Positions 25,289-34,068 of a DNA stretch of 64,000 nt are shown piece by piece. Under the pieces are notes generated by a model that was given only the letters and a program-made list of their open reading frames with translations, made no database searches and had not been told where the DNA came from. Position 1 is the stretch's first letter; every line of letters starts with the position of its first letter. Source of the DNA: Rhodococcus zopfii NBRC 100606 = JCM 9919 (lineage in GTDB: Bacteria; Actinomycetota; Actinomycetes; Mycobacteriales; Mycobacteriaceae). Location of the stretch: the NCBI RefSeq assembly GCF_001895025.1, contig NZ_BCXI01000015.1:124001-188000 (forward strand), read 5' to 3'. The position numbers were made by a program, and so were the translations under genes.

Positions 25289-25539
25289 GGCTCGTCTCCC
25301 CGGTCGAGGCCGCGGCCCATCAGTTCCAGGCCGGCCAGGGCACGTTCGGCGCCGGCCTCGTCGACCCGTTCCACCGCGAAACCCATGTGGATGACGACCC
25401 AGTCGCCGGGCGCGAGGGTTCCGTCGTCGAGCAACCCGATGTTGATGCGGCGGCTCTCACCCACGACGTCGACGAGCGCCAGCTGACCGCCGTAGCCCGC
25501 GAGCAGACGGATCACCCGACCGGGAATTCCCAGGCACAC
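25285..25539 (-). CDS. hypC: HypC/HupF hydrogenase formation chaperone (copy 2, next to hypF)
   Basis: 84 residues starting MCLGIPGRVIRLL, with Cys2 in place, and a canonical GDWVVIHMGFAVERVD end. It overlaps hypF by 4 bp and follows the maturation-protease gene by 3 bp. Two HypCs in one operon may divide the work: one with HypD on iron-centre assembly, the other bound to the large subunit. Which does which cannot be read from sequence. Confidence 0.93.
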   Translation of the reverse strand: MCLGIPGRVIRLLAGYGGQLALVDVVGESRRINIGLLDDGTLAPGDWVVIHMGFAVERVDEAGAERALAGLELMGRGLDRGDEP

Positions 25540-25542
25540 GAT

Positions 25543-26046
25543 TCAACCTCCGACCCCGGACGGCGCGGCCGGATCGGTCCGCTGGAGCAACTGCACGGCG
25601 CGCCGCACCGCCCCCGCAGCCGGTTCGACCGCGGCGGCGACAGCGGGTGAGAGCCCGATGCCCTCGTCGACGCACTGCGCCTGGCAGCCCACCACGACCG
25701 TGCGGGGCCGGCTCCCGCCCAGCGCCGCGAGGGTCGCGAACACCGAGGCCGGGTCCATGCCGTGGGCATCCACCCTCACCGCGGCGGGGGCGGTGTCCCC
25801 GGCTTCGAAGACCCGCACCGCGCCGGGTTCCCCGGTGCCGGGAACGGCGTCGATCAGGACCAGCCCGTCCCACCCGTCGAGCAGGTCGTAGGCGAGGTGC
25901 ATTCCGCGAATACCGTAGTCCACCAATCGGACTCCTTCCGGTTGCGCGGTCCCGGCGAGACTGCGCACGACCTCGGGTCCGAAACCGTCGTCCCCGAGGA
26001 AGATGTTGCCGACACCCGCCACCAGAATCCGCACGCCGCTGCTCAC
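25543..26046 (-). CDS. Hydrogenase maturation endopeptidase (HybD/HycI family)
   Basis: 167 residues from GTG 26046, overlapping the small DUF6893 gene by 4 bp. The family motif GNIFLGDDGFG is at 13-23, with a conserved Glu25 after it. Asp in DGLVLIDAVPG and His in DAHGMDPASV supply the other nickel-sensing ligands. It removes the C-terminal tail of the hydrogenase large subunit after nickel insertion. The predicted target is the large subunit encoded upstream, cut after His572. Confidence 0.92.
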   Translation of the reverse strand: MSSGVRILVAGVGNIFLGDDGFGPEVVRSLAGTAQPEGVRLVDYGIRGMHLAYDLLDGWDGLVLIDAVPGTGEPGAVRVFEAGDTAPAAVRVDAHGMDPASVFATLAALGGSRPRTVVVGCQAQCVDEGIGLSPAVAAAVEPAAGAVRRAVQLLQRTDPAAPSGVGG

Positions 26047-26162
26047 ATGTTCCGGATCCGGAAGTAGCGCTTGAGATCCGGCATCGACTTCACCGCGATC
26101 AGCACCGCGCCGACCGCGAGGACGGCGGCGGTCGCCGTGGTCATAATTCCGACGATTCTCAT
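26043..26162 (-). CDS. DUF6893 family single-span membrane peptide
   Basis: 39 residues from ATG 26162 with 4-bp overlaps on both sides, so it is firmly embedded in the operon. It has one hydrophobic helix (about residues 8-24, TTATAAVLAVGAVLIAV) followed by a basic tail ending DLKRYFRIRNM. Such tiny proteins recur in actinobacterial hydrogenase clusters. It may anchor an otherwise soluble hydrogenase complex to the membrane, which is inference. Confidence 0.75.
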   Translation of the reverse strand: MRIVGIMTTATAAVLAVGAVLIAVKSMPDLKRYFRIRNM

Positions 26163-27574
26163 GACTCCTCGTTCCTCGACGGTTGCACCGGCACGCCCGG
26201 CACCGGGTCGATCTCGTCCGGCGCGAAATACAGGTAACGGCCGAACCACTCGTGCAGATCGGCGGCGGGGTCGTCGACGAGTACGACACCGACGTGGGTC
26301 TCGCCGTCCACGTCTCCGTGGACCGTCGCGACGCGCGCGAGCCGGTCTCGGAAGAACAGGTCCTGCGCGTCGGCCCGCCGGGACGGGCGCAACCGGACGA
26401 GGCTTCCCCGCGCCACCGGCACCCCCTGCACCAGCACGATGTCGCATTCCGGTCGCACACTGGTGTCCGCTTCCTCGGTCCACCAGTCGACACCGTCGGG
26501 CACGTCGGGTATCGGACCGGCGGCGCGGTCGGGGTCGCGGCCCGGGTCGCGCAGGACGCCGTGCAGCGCCCGGAACTGCTCCGGGGTCATCGCCTCGCAG
26601 CGGTCCACGATCTCCGCGGCCCGCGCGTCGGTGGCGCGGGCCTGCGCCTTCTCGTCGTCGGTGAGCGTCAACACGCGCAGCGTGAGGATCTCGTCGATCT
26701 CCGTGGCGTCGAACAGGTCTCCGCCGCTCTGCTCGGCGACGCGGGGGTGGTCGTAGAGGATGATCGGGGACACCAGCACGACGGGCGCCTCACCCGGCAC
26801 CGCGGGGTCCGGGTCACCGGCGAGAACCGGGAAACACCGCTCGTGGGTGCAGCTGCCGGCGATCGCGGCCGCGTCGGCGGGCGGTTCGAGCAACGATACG
26901 AAACGCGCGCCGGCGGCGGCGAGGATCAGATGCGCGCCGATCAGCGACCGCCCGATCGCGTCGTCTGCGTCGACCGGTGTGTCGCCGGTGTTCGCGACGG
27001 TGACGGCGACGCGGGCGAGATCACCGGCGATCGGCCCGACCTCGACCGTCACGGTCGCGCGCACGGCGCGGCGGGTGCGCAGCAGGCGCCCGGCGACCGT
27101 GCCGTCGGGTTCGGTGAGCAGTTCGCTGTCCTCGCCCGCGGGCACCGCGACCCCCGCTGCCCCGTGCGCGTTTTCGGTAGCCACCGCTACCGAAAACACG
27201 CACGAGCATTCGACGGCCTCGTCCCACCCGACCCACGAGCGTCCGGCGACGACCAGCTCGGGGACGGTCTCGAATCCGTCGTCGGTGCGACGCTGCACCG
27301 TGCGCCGCTGGAGCTGGAGAAATCGCAGGGTCACCTCGATCACCGGTTCTGCTCCCAGCATGCGCACCACGGTCTGGGTTGCCAGCGACGCCGGCTCGCC
27401 GAGCCCGGCCTCGGCGGCGCCCGGCGGTCCCAGCACCCCGAATTGCCAGCGCGACTGGTTCTTCCGGGAGCTCGCCCGGTACGGGTACAGCAGGTAGCCC
27501 TCGTACAGGACCGCGTCGGCGACCGCGCGCACCTGGTCCGTGTCGGTGAGTTGTTTCTGCCGTGGCACCGTCAC
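26159..27574 (-). CDS. Unrecognised 471-residue protein of the hydrogenase cluster
   Basis: The product has no signal peptide or membrane segment and no cofactor motif that I recognise. Notable stretches are AVADAVLYEGYLLYPYRASSRKNQ at the start, TVEVGPIAGDLARVAVTVANTGDTP (beta-rich) in the middle, and LVRLRPSRRADAQDLFFRDRLARVATV near the end. It overlaps the DUF6084 and DUF6893 genes by 4 bp each, so it is made with the hydrogenase. Similar-sized uncharacterised proteins accompany group 1h hydrogenases. An assembly or structural role is possible. A REP-like hairpin lies inside the coding sequence. Confidence 0.75.
   Translation of the reverse strand: MTVPRQKQLTDTDQVRAVADAVLYEGYLLYPYRASSRKNQSRWQFGVLGPPGAAEAGLGEPASLATQTVVRMLGAEPVIEVTLRFLQLQRRTVQRRTDDGFETVPELVVAGRSWVGWDEAVECSCVFSVAVATENAHGAAGVAVPAGEDSELLTEPDGTVAGRLLRTRRAVRATVTVEVGPIAGDLARVAVTVANTGDTPVDADDAIGRSLIGAHLILAAAGARFVSLLEPPADAAAIAGSCTHERCFPVLAGDPDPAVPGEAPVVLVSPIILYDHPRVAEQSGGDLFDATEIDEILTLRVLTLTDDEKAQARATDARAAEIVDRCEAMTPEQFRALHGVLRDPGRDPDRAAGPIPDVPDGVDWWTEEADTSVRPECDIVLVQGVPVARGSLVRLRPSRRADAQDLFFRDRLARVATVHGDVDGETHVGVVLVDDPAADLHEWFGRYLYFAPDEIDPVPGVPVQPSRNEES
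27163..27204. repeat. Intragenic REP-like inverted repeat (19-4-19)
   Basis: Arms 27163-27181 and 27186-27204 are complementary with one mismatch around a 4-base loop. The arm CGTGCGCGTTTTCGGTAGC closely resembles that of the intergenic hairpin at 52539-52580, which has the same 19-4-19 layout. Here it is translated in frame within the 471-residue protein. Confidence 0.75.
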
Positions 27575-28224
27575 GACGCCTCCACCCCCGTTCCGGCACC
27601 GGCTGCGGCGAGCAGTTCGGTGATCGCGGCGTCGAGATCGATCAGCCCCCGTTCGGCCTTGAACCGGCCCAGTGCGGCCAGCGTCGCGTGGGTGAGCCGT
27701 GCATAGCCGGTGTCGGGGAAGTGCGCCCGCATGAGGTCACGCCACACCCACACCGGAAGGTCGTATCGGGCCTCCCGGTCCCACGGCACCTGTTCGACCG
27801 CGAATCCTGCTGTACCGCGGGTGAAGACGGTGCCGCTGAACAGCGCCAGCAGCGGCACCGTTCCGTCGCCGAGCGCGTGCAGGTACCGCGCGGCGGCCAC
27901 GTCGAAGTCGTACGTGCAGGTCAGCGGCAGCGTCGCCTCGCATCCGCCGTCGAATCCCGGCACCACCGTGGACGCGTGCAGCCACGGGAAGGGCGCGAGG
28001 GTGGTGCCCCACCGGTCGCGCGTGCCGAACAGGTCGGTCAGCGCGGCTTCCTCCTCGGGACCGTAACGGCGGCGGCGCGGTTCGATGCGGAGCTGGCATC
28101 GCAACGCCAGCGCATGCACGGTCGCACCCGTGCCTTCCCGTATCCCGAGTGTGGCCAGCAGCGTCGGCGCGGCCGCGTACGGTTCGGGCGCGATGTCGGC
28201 GACGGTGAACTCGAGCGCGGTCAC
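27571..28224 (-). CDS. DUF6084 family protein (hydrogenase cluster)
   Basis: 217 residues from GTG 28224, overlapping the DUF5947 gene by 4 bp. Family-like segments are LEFTVADIAPEPYAAAPTL at the start, ALALRCQLRIEPRRRRYGP, then TYDFDVAAARYLHALGDGTVPL. The pattern of alternating strands suggests a beta-sandwich, perhaps with a protein-binding role. No catalytic motif is visible. DUF6084 genes are known from actinobacterial hydrogenase clusters without an assigned function. Confidence 0.75.
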   Translation of the reverse strand: MTALEFTVADIAPEPYAAAPTLLATLGIREGTGATVHALALRCQLRIEPRRRRYGPEEEAALTDLFGTRDRWGTTLAPFPWLHASTVVPGFDGGCEATLPLTCTYDFDVAAARYLHALGDGTVPLLALFSGTVFTRGTAGFAVEQVPWDREARYDLPVWVWRDLMRAHFPDTGYARLTHATLAALGRFKAERGLIDLDAAITELLAAAGAGTGVEAS

Positions 28225-28853
28225 GTCGGTGCCCCCGCGTCGACCGGGCGGCTCCGCCGGGTGAGCGTGTCGAAGAATCCGTCGAGTTCGGCACGGGCGT
28301 CGTGTCCGCCGTCGAAGCCGCGCCACACCCGCCGCAACCTGCCGACCAGTTCGTAGCACGCGTCGATCGGCACGAGGTGGCAGGTGGGGTCACCGCGGTC
28401 CGGGACCCGCACGAGCAGCGCCTCCACATCGGGCGTCGGTTCCGTCAGCGCCGGGTTGTCCGCGAGGACCGTGTCCCACGTACCGAGCGGCAGCTCCGAT
28501 TCCGCGGCGCCGGCGGGACCGGGGTAGAACGCGACGGTGCGACCGAGCGCCGAATTGCGGAAGAAGAACGCCAGCCCCACCGGGATCTCGAGGTCCGCCC
28601 ACCTGCCCGGCGCGAGCGTGAAGCCCGGGAACGACAGGTACCGGTCGGGAACGGCGCGAAACCGCAGGCCTGCGCCCTGACCGGTGAAGAGCAGGTAACA
28701 GGGCCGGCAGACACACATCAGGCGCCGGGAATCGAGGTCGACGACGTGCCGGTGCGCGTCGTCGACCTCGATCGCGCACATCTGGCACCGCTCGGCCGCC
28801 GCGGGCCCCGGTGTCCCCGCGATGCGGCCGAGAATCTCGGGCACGGTGGCCAT
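28221..28853 (-). CDS. DUF5947 family cysteine-motif protein (hydrogenase cluster)
   Basis: 210 residues from ATG 28853, whose first base is the last base of the previous stop (TGATG). A GTG at 28856 is an alternative start. The N-terminus carries ERCQMC (Cys23, Cys26) and CVCRPC (Cys47, 49, 52), which look like a zinc ribbon or an iron-sulfur site. The remainder resembles the DUF5947 pattern, with PALTEPTPDVEALLVR and HLVPIDACYELVGRLR. Function is unknown, but a metal site next to a NifU/Rieske-like protein suggests electron transfer or cluster handling. Confidence 0.75.
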   Translation of the reverse strand: MATVPEILGRIAGTPGPAAAERCQMCAIEVDDAHRHVVDLDSRRLMCVCRPCYLLFTGQGAGLRFRAVPDRYLSFPGFTLAPGRWADLEIPVGLAFFFRNSALGRTVAFYPGPAGAAESELPLGTWDTVLADNPALTEPTPDVEALLVRVPDRGDPTCHLVPIDACYELVGRLRRVWRGFDGGHDARAELDGFFDTLTRRSRPVDAGAPT

Positions 28854-29827
28854 CACGTCACCTCGGTGGGGCGAGCGGAGCGACGGGGTGCAGTGCTGGC
28901 GCGAGCGGAGCGACGGGGTGCAGAGCTGGGGCGAGCGGCGCGACGGGTGACGGTGTCCGGGCGCTCATCGGGCACGGCGAGCGACAACGTCCCGTCGCGC
29001 ACCAGGATCGGCAGCGGATCGAGGTGCTCGGCGGTGCCGTCGTCCAGCCGGGCGCCGGCCCGGTGTACATCGAAGTGTGCTCGGCATTCCGGACAGCGCA
29101 GCACGGCCGCGCCCGCGCCGTCTCCGGCCCGCCGGTGCAGTACCGCGCCGGCGAACGAACTGCCGCATGCGGGGCAGCGGTCGCGGTAGGCGAGGTACCG
29201 GCCGTCGAGTCGGCACGCCAGCACGGGCAGCCCGTCGATCGTGAACCCGCCGACCTCCCCCTCTGCGAGCCGCTCGAATTCCGTTGCCGCACACCACACA
29301 CCGTTGCCTACCGGCTCGATATGCGCGAACAGGGCCTCCGGGGCGATGAGTCCACGATCGTCGGGTTCGGTTTCCACGTCGAGGTCGGTGATCTCCGGGG
29401 CCGCCGCCCGCACGGCGTCGCGCACCGCCAGTTCGAGCGTGACCGCCGACGACGGGCATCCCCGGCAATTGCCGAGCAGCCGCAGGCGCACCACCGATCC
29501 GCGGATGCCGAGCAGTTCGACGTCGCCGCCGTGCGAGCCGAGGTACGGACGCACCGAGTCCAGCGCGGCACGTACCCGGGTGGTCACGTCGTGCGGGTGC
29601 AGCCCGTGGACGAGCAGCAGGCTGGCGACCAGGTCGTCGCCTGCGACCGTGTCGACGGCGCTCGGGTACGCCGCAATCGTGTCGAGGATCCGGGCCAGGC
29701 CGGCCCCGTACAAATCCAGCACTTCGCGCAGGAGGTCTTCGGCGCGGTCGCGGGCGGCCGGTCCGGCTACGGAACAGGCGTCGAGCAGCGCTTCGATACG
29801 GTCACCGGATTCTCGCCACCGTTCCAT
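28853..29827 (-). CDS. NifU-domain protein with C-terminal Rieske-like/zinc-ribbon domain
   Basis: 324 residues. A NifU C-terminal-type domain (about 82-155) carries LGNCRGCPSS (Cys121, Cys124), a [4Fe-4S] scaffold motif. Residues about 175-290 have a Rieske-type framework (RLDGRYLAYRDRCPAC, LRCPECRAHFDV), but the usual CxH...CxxH ligands are replaced by two CPxC pairs (Cys218/221, Cys245/248), as in rubredoxin or zinc ribbons. The tail is a basic repeat made by 30-bp tandem DNA units. Placed 3 bp after the large subunit, it is the best candidate for electron acceptor or cluster donor of the hydrogenase (inference). Confidence 0.8.
   Translation of the reverse strand: MERWRESGDRIEALLDACSVAGPAARDRAEDLLREVLDLYGAGLARILDTIAAYPSAVDTVAGDDLVASLLLVHGLHPHDVTTRVRAALDSVRPYLGSHGGDVELLGIRGSVVRLRLLGNCRGCPSSAVTLELAVRDAVRAAAPEITDLDVETEPDDRGLIAPEALFAHIEPVGNGVWCAATEFERLAEGEVGGFTIDGLPVLACRLDGRYLAYRDRCPACGSSFAGAVLHRRAGDGAGAAVLRCPECRAHFDVHRAGARLDDGTAEHLDPLPILVRDGTLSLAVPDERPDTVTRRAARPSSAPRRSARASTAPRRSARPTEVT
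28871..28947. repeat. 30-bp tandem repeats at the 3' end of the NifU/Rieske-like gene
   Basis: Units at 28871-28900 and 28901-28930 differ in two positions, and a partial third follows at 28931-28947. They encode a 10-residue PRRSARxSxA-type basic unit near the C-terminus. Copy-number variation would change only the length of this tail. Confidence 0.85.
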
Positions 29828-29830
29828 CCG

Positions 29831-31615
29831 TCACTCCCCGGTGACCGACTGGGTCGGCGAATGCATCTTCTCGAGGGTTTTCCCGTCGCCCAGATACATG
29901 TGCACGCCGCACGGCAGACACGGATCGAAACTGCGCACGGTCCGCATGATGTCGATGCCCTTGAAATGCTCGCGGTCGTTCTCCTCGAAGATCGGCTGGC
30001 CCTGCACCGCGTCCTCGTAGGGGCCGGGTGTCCCGTAGCTGTCGCGGGGGCTGGCGTTCCACGGCGTCGGCGGGTACGGATGGTAGTTGGCGATCTTGCC
30101 GTCCCGGATCACCAGATGGTGCGAGAGCACGCCGCGCACCGCCTCGGTGAACCCGCAGCCGATGCCCTCGTCCGGTACCTCGAACGTCTCCCACGTCTTG
30201 GTGCGGCCGGCGCGGATCTCCACGAGCGCCTTCTCGGCGAAATGCAACGCACAGGCGGCCGCGTAGGCCTGGAAGTAGGTTCGGGCGCGGTTGCGTTCGA
30301 GAGTGTTGCTGCCGTGTTGCGGGATCTTCCATTCGAGCGTCACCGGGGGTTTCAACGCGGTCTTGGGCAGGTTGATCTTCACGCTCGACCCGGTCGATTC
30401 GACGTAGCCGATGTCGACGAGCCCGGCCAGCGCGGTCGACCAGAGCCGGGCCAGCGGTCCCCCTCCGGTGTCGAGTGCCAGGTGATCGGTGCCGTCGAAC
30501 CAACGCGGCGACATCACCCAGCTGTACTTGTCCTCGAGGTCGCGCTTCTGCGGGCGCGGATTGGTGTGCTGATTCCACGGGTGCCGCCGGTCGACGGGGT
30601 TGCCGAGAGGGTCCGTCCGTACGAACGTCTCCTGGTCGGTCCAGTCCTCGTAGTAGGACGAGCCCAGCAGGATCCGCAGACCCAGGTTGATGTCCACCAG
30701 CGAGGTGGTGACCAGTTCGCCGTCGACGACCACCCCCGGGGTCACGAACATCTTCCTGCCCCAGTCCTCCATGTCCCGGTAGGAGAAGTTGCAGACCTCG
30801 GGATCTTGGAAAGCGCCCCAGCAGCCCAGCAGGGTGCGCCGCAGCCCCACCTTCTCGTAGCCCGGCAGGGCTTCGTAGAAGAAGTCGAACAGGTCGTCGT
30901 GCATCGGCACGACCTTCTTCATGAATTCCACGTAGCGCATGAGCCGGCTCAGGTAATCGGTCATCAACTGCACCGTGGCCACCGTGCCCACGCCGCCGGG
31001 GTACAGCGTCGAGGGATGCACATGGCGGCCTTCCATGAGGCAGAACATCTCTCGGGTGGACCTGCTGACGTGCAACGCCTCGCGGTAGAACTCTCCGGTG
31101 AACGGGTTCAGGGACCGCATGATGTCCGCGATGGTGCGGTAGCCGTGCTGGTCCTCGTGCGGTGCGCGGGTGTTCTCGGCTCGCGCCAGGACGGACGGGT
31201 TCGTCTCCGAGACCATCTTCTCGCAGTAGTCGACCCCGACGAGGTTCTCCTGGAAGATGTTGTGGTCGAACATGTATTCGGCCGCCTCGCCGAGATTGAC
31301 GATCCACTCGCCGAGGTGCGGTGGTTGCACGCCGTACGCCATGTTCTGCGCGTAGCACGAGCAGGTGGCGTGGTTGTCACCGCAGATGCCGCAGATGCGG
31401 CTGGTGATGAAGTGCGCGTCGCGGGGGTCCTTGCCCTTCATGAACAGCGAGTACCCCCGGAAGATCGACGAGGTGCTGTGGCATTCGGCGACAGTGTTGT
31501 TCGCGAAGTCGACCTTCGTGTAGATACCGAGGCTGCCGACGATTCGGGTGATGGGATCCCAGGCCATCTCGACGAGCGAGTCGGCGGAACGGGGATCGGG
31601 CGCGGTGGCTGTCAT
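29831..31615 (-). CDS. [NiFe]-hydrogenase large subunit, group 1h type
   Basis: 594 residues. The N-terminal nickel motif is RICGICGDNH (73-82, Cys75 and Cys78) and the C-terminal one is DPCLPCGVH (Cys566, Cys569, His572). The last 22 residues after His572 form the tail removed by the endopeptidase. Length near 590 and the SFDPCLPCGVHMYLG end fit the high-affinity actinobacterial hydrogenase (group 1h, formerly group 5), which oxidises atmospheric H2. It lies 34 bp after the small subunit gene, with AGAAGG as ribosome binding site. Group assignment is by remembered motifs. Confidence 0.95.
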   Translation of the reverse strand: MTATAPDPRSADSLVEMAWDPITRIVGSLGIYTKVDFANNTVAECHSTSSIFRGYSLFMKGKDPRDAHFITSRICGICGDNHATCSCYAQNMAYGVQPPHLGEWIVNLGEAAEYMFDHNIFQENLVGVDYCEKMVSETNPSVLARAENTRAPHEDQHGYRTIADIMRSLNPFTGEFYREALHVSRSTREMFCLMEGRHVHPSTLYPGGVGTVATVQLMTDYLSRLMRYVEFMKKVVPMHDDLFDFFYEALPGYEKVGLRRTLLGCWGAFQDPEVCNFSYRDMEDWGRKMFVTPGVVVDGELVTTSLVDINLGLRILLGSSYYEDWTDQETFVRTDPLGNPVDRRHPWNQHTNPRPQKRDLEDKYSWVMSPRWFDGTDHLALDTGGGPLARLWSTALAGLVDIGYVESTGSSVKINLPKTALKPPVTLEWKIPQHGSNTLERNRARTYFQAYAAACALHFAEKALVEIRAGRTKTWETFEVPDEGIGCGFTEAVRGVLSHHLVIRDGKIANYHPYPPTPWNASPRDSYGTPGPYEDAVQGQPIFEENDREHFKGIDIMRTVRSFDPCLPCGVHMYLGDGKTLEKMHSPTQSVTGE

Positions 31616-31649
31616 CGAGCTGCCTTCTCTCGGAACTTCGGCTGCCGAC

Positions 31650-32705
31650 CTACCAGGTGCGGGTGGCTCCGGTCGTCAATGTTGTACCGGGCCCGCGCCA
31701 CGACGGCTCGTGGTCCAGGGTCCGTCTCGTGATCTTGCGCAGGTTCCGGATGACGGAGCCGTACACGCCGACGGCGGTGCTCGACAGCAGCCCGCCCGGT
31801 GGTTCGTCCATGAACGGCATGAACTTGTCGGGGAATCCCGGCATCGTGCATCCGATGCAGATTCCGCCGACGTTCGGGCACCCGCCGATGCCGTTCATCC
31901 AACCACGTTTGGGCACATTGCATCTGACGACCGGCCCCCAGCAACCCAGCTTGACGATGCACTTCGGCGAGCCGTACTCGGTCGCGAAGTCGCCCTGTTC
32001 GTAGTAGCCGCCGCGGTCGCAGCCCTCGTGGACGGTCAGCCCGAACAACCACTGAGGACGAAGCGCCTCGTCGAGCGGAATCATCGGCGCCTGATCCGTC
32101 GCCATGTACAGCAGGTAGGTGATCGTCTCGGACAGGTTGTCCGGCTGGATCGGACACCCGGGCACGCAGACGATGGGGATGCCGGCCTTGGATTTCCAGT
32201 CCCAGCCCAGATAGTCGGGGACGCCCATCGCGCCGGTGGGATTACCCGCCATCGCGTGGATGCCACCGTATGTGGCGCAGGTTCCGGCGGCCACGATCGC
32301 CGTGGCCTTGGGTGCCAGCCGATCGAGCCATTCGCTGGTGGTGATCGGCTGTCCGGTCTCCTCGTCGTTGCCGAAACCGCACCAGTAGCCGTCGTCGTGG
32401 AGTTTCTCGTTGGGAATCGACCCCTCGACGACCAGCACGAACGGTTCGAGTTCACCCCGGTCGGCCTTGCGGAACCACTCGAGGAAGTCGTCGGCGCCAC
32501 CTTCGGGCCCGCACTCGAAGTCGATGAGCGGCCAGTGCACCGCGACCTTCGGCAAACCCGGCAGCGCCCCGAGTGCGATCTCCTCGATGGTGGGCTGCAT
32601 CGCGGCGGTGAGCGCGACGGAGTCACCGTCGCAGCTGAGGCCGGCGTTGATCCACAGCACGTGTATCAACGTGTCCTCGGCCGCCAGCGCTTGTGGTGTA
32701 GGCAT
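31650..32705 (-). CDS. [NiFe]-hydrogenase small subunit, group 1h type (CxxD proximal-cluster motif)
   Basis: 351 residues from ATG 32705. The proximal-cluster motif reads LSCDGDS: Cys25 is kept but the second cysteine is Asp28, with Cys143 and Cys184 completing a 3Cys-1Asp site, the hallmark of the O2-insensitive actinobacterial enzyme. Distal ligands are His226, Cys229, Cys249 and Cys255. The medial region has Cys262, 276, 283 and 286, so a [4Fe-4S] cluster is possible where standard enzymes have [3Fe-4S]. There is no twin-arginine signal, so the enzyme is expected to stay in the cytoplasm. Confidence 0.95.
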   Translation of the reverse strand: MPTPQALAAEDTLIHVLWINAGLSCDGDSVALTAAMQPTIEEIALGALPGLPKVAVHWPLIDFECGPEGGADDFLEWFRKADRGELEPFVLVVEGSIPNEKLHDDGYWCGFGNDEETGQPITTSEWLDRLAPKATAIVAAGTCATYGGIHAMAGNPTGAMGVPDYLGWDWKSKAGIPIVCVPGCPIQPDNLSETITYLLYMATDQAPMIPLDEALRPQWLFGLTVHEGCDRGGYYEQGDFATEYGSPKCIVKLGCWGPVVRCNVPKRGWMNGIGGCPNVGGICIGCTMPGFPDKFMPFMDEPPGGLLSSTAVGVYGSVIRNLRKITRRTLDHEPSWRGPGTTLTTGATRTW

Positions 32706-32783
32706 GCGGAGCCACCTTCCGGAGTGCCGGTTCACTCCTGCACTGTCGGAGTCGACCGTCGGCCCACTTGCACAGCGCTTCTC

Positions 32784-32815
32784 CTATTAGGGACCCGCCA
32801 GCAGCGGATTGTCAA
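32784..32815 (-). promoter_or_regulatory. Possible promoter of the hydrogenase structural genes
   Basis: On the minus strand TTGACA (32810-32815) is followed by TAATAG (32784-32789) with a spacer of about 20 bp, longer than ideal. It lies in the 122-bp gap between hypB and the small-subunit gene, the largest gap inside the operon. An internal promoter here would allow separate control of enzyme and HypAB. Confidence 0.35.
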
Positions 32816-32827
32816 CGGAGGCCCGGC

Positions 32828-33664
<837 letters not shown>

Positions 33665-33668
33665 GCGA

Positions 33669-33998
33669 TCAGCTCACTTCCATCGACACGATCGTCAACT
33701 CCCGGCCCGAGCAAACCTCGACATCCGAACTTCCGCACGGGCACAACAGGATCGGGTCCGTCAGCGCGAGATCCGCACCGCACTGCCGGCAGTGCCCGAC
33801 TCCGGCCGGCGTCTCGAGATCCAGCCGCGCACCCTCCGCGGCGGTTCCCGTCGCGGCCAGCTCGAAACAGAAGAGCATCGAGTCCGGCACCACCGCACAC
33901 AACGCTCCGACGACCATGCGCACGCTACGGACGCGCCGACCGTCGGCGCGCTCGCACACCGCCTCGACCACACTCTGCGCGATCGACAATTCGTGCAT
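33669..33998 (-). CDS. hypA: Hydrogenase nickel insertion protein HypA
   Basis: 109 residues from ATG 33998, chosen because HypA must begin MHE with His2 as nickel ligand (MHELSIAQSVVEAV). The open frame upstream adds eight residues that would block this. The zinc domain has CRQC (Cys70, Cys73), but the second half reads CPCG (Cys86, Cys88), one residue shorter than the usual CxxC. It passes nickel to the large subunit together with HypB. Confidence 0.94.
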   Translation of the reverse strand: MHELSIAQSVVEAVCERADGRRVRSVRMVVGALCAVVPDSMLFCFELAATGTAAEGARLDLETPAGVGHCRQCGADLALTDPILLCPCGSSDVEVCSGRELTIVSMEVS

Positions 33999-34068
33999 AC
34001 GGCCTCGCTCCGCCCGATTCACAGGCCGTATCCACGATAGGCCGCGGCCGTCGGCCCCGAGGGCGGAA

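Noticed and set aside
28811-31732. Plus-strand open frame of 973 codons
   Set aside because: It is antisense to the hydrogenase large subunit and the NifU/Rieske-like gene. The length is due to lack of stops in high-GC DNA.
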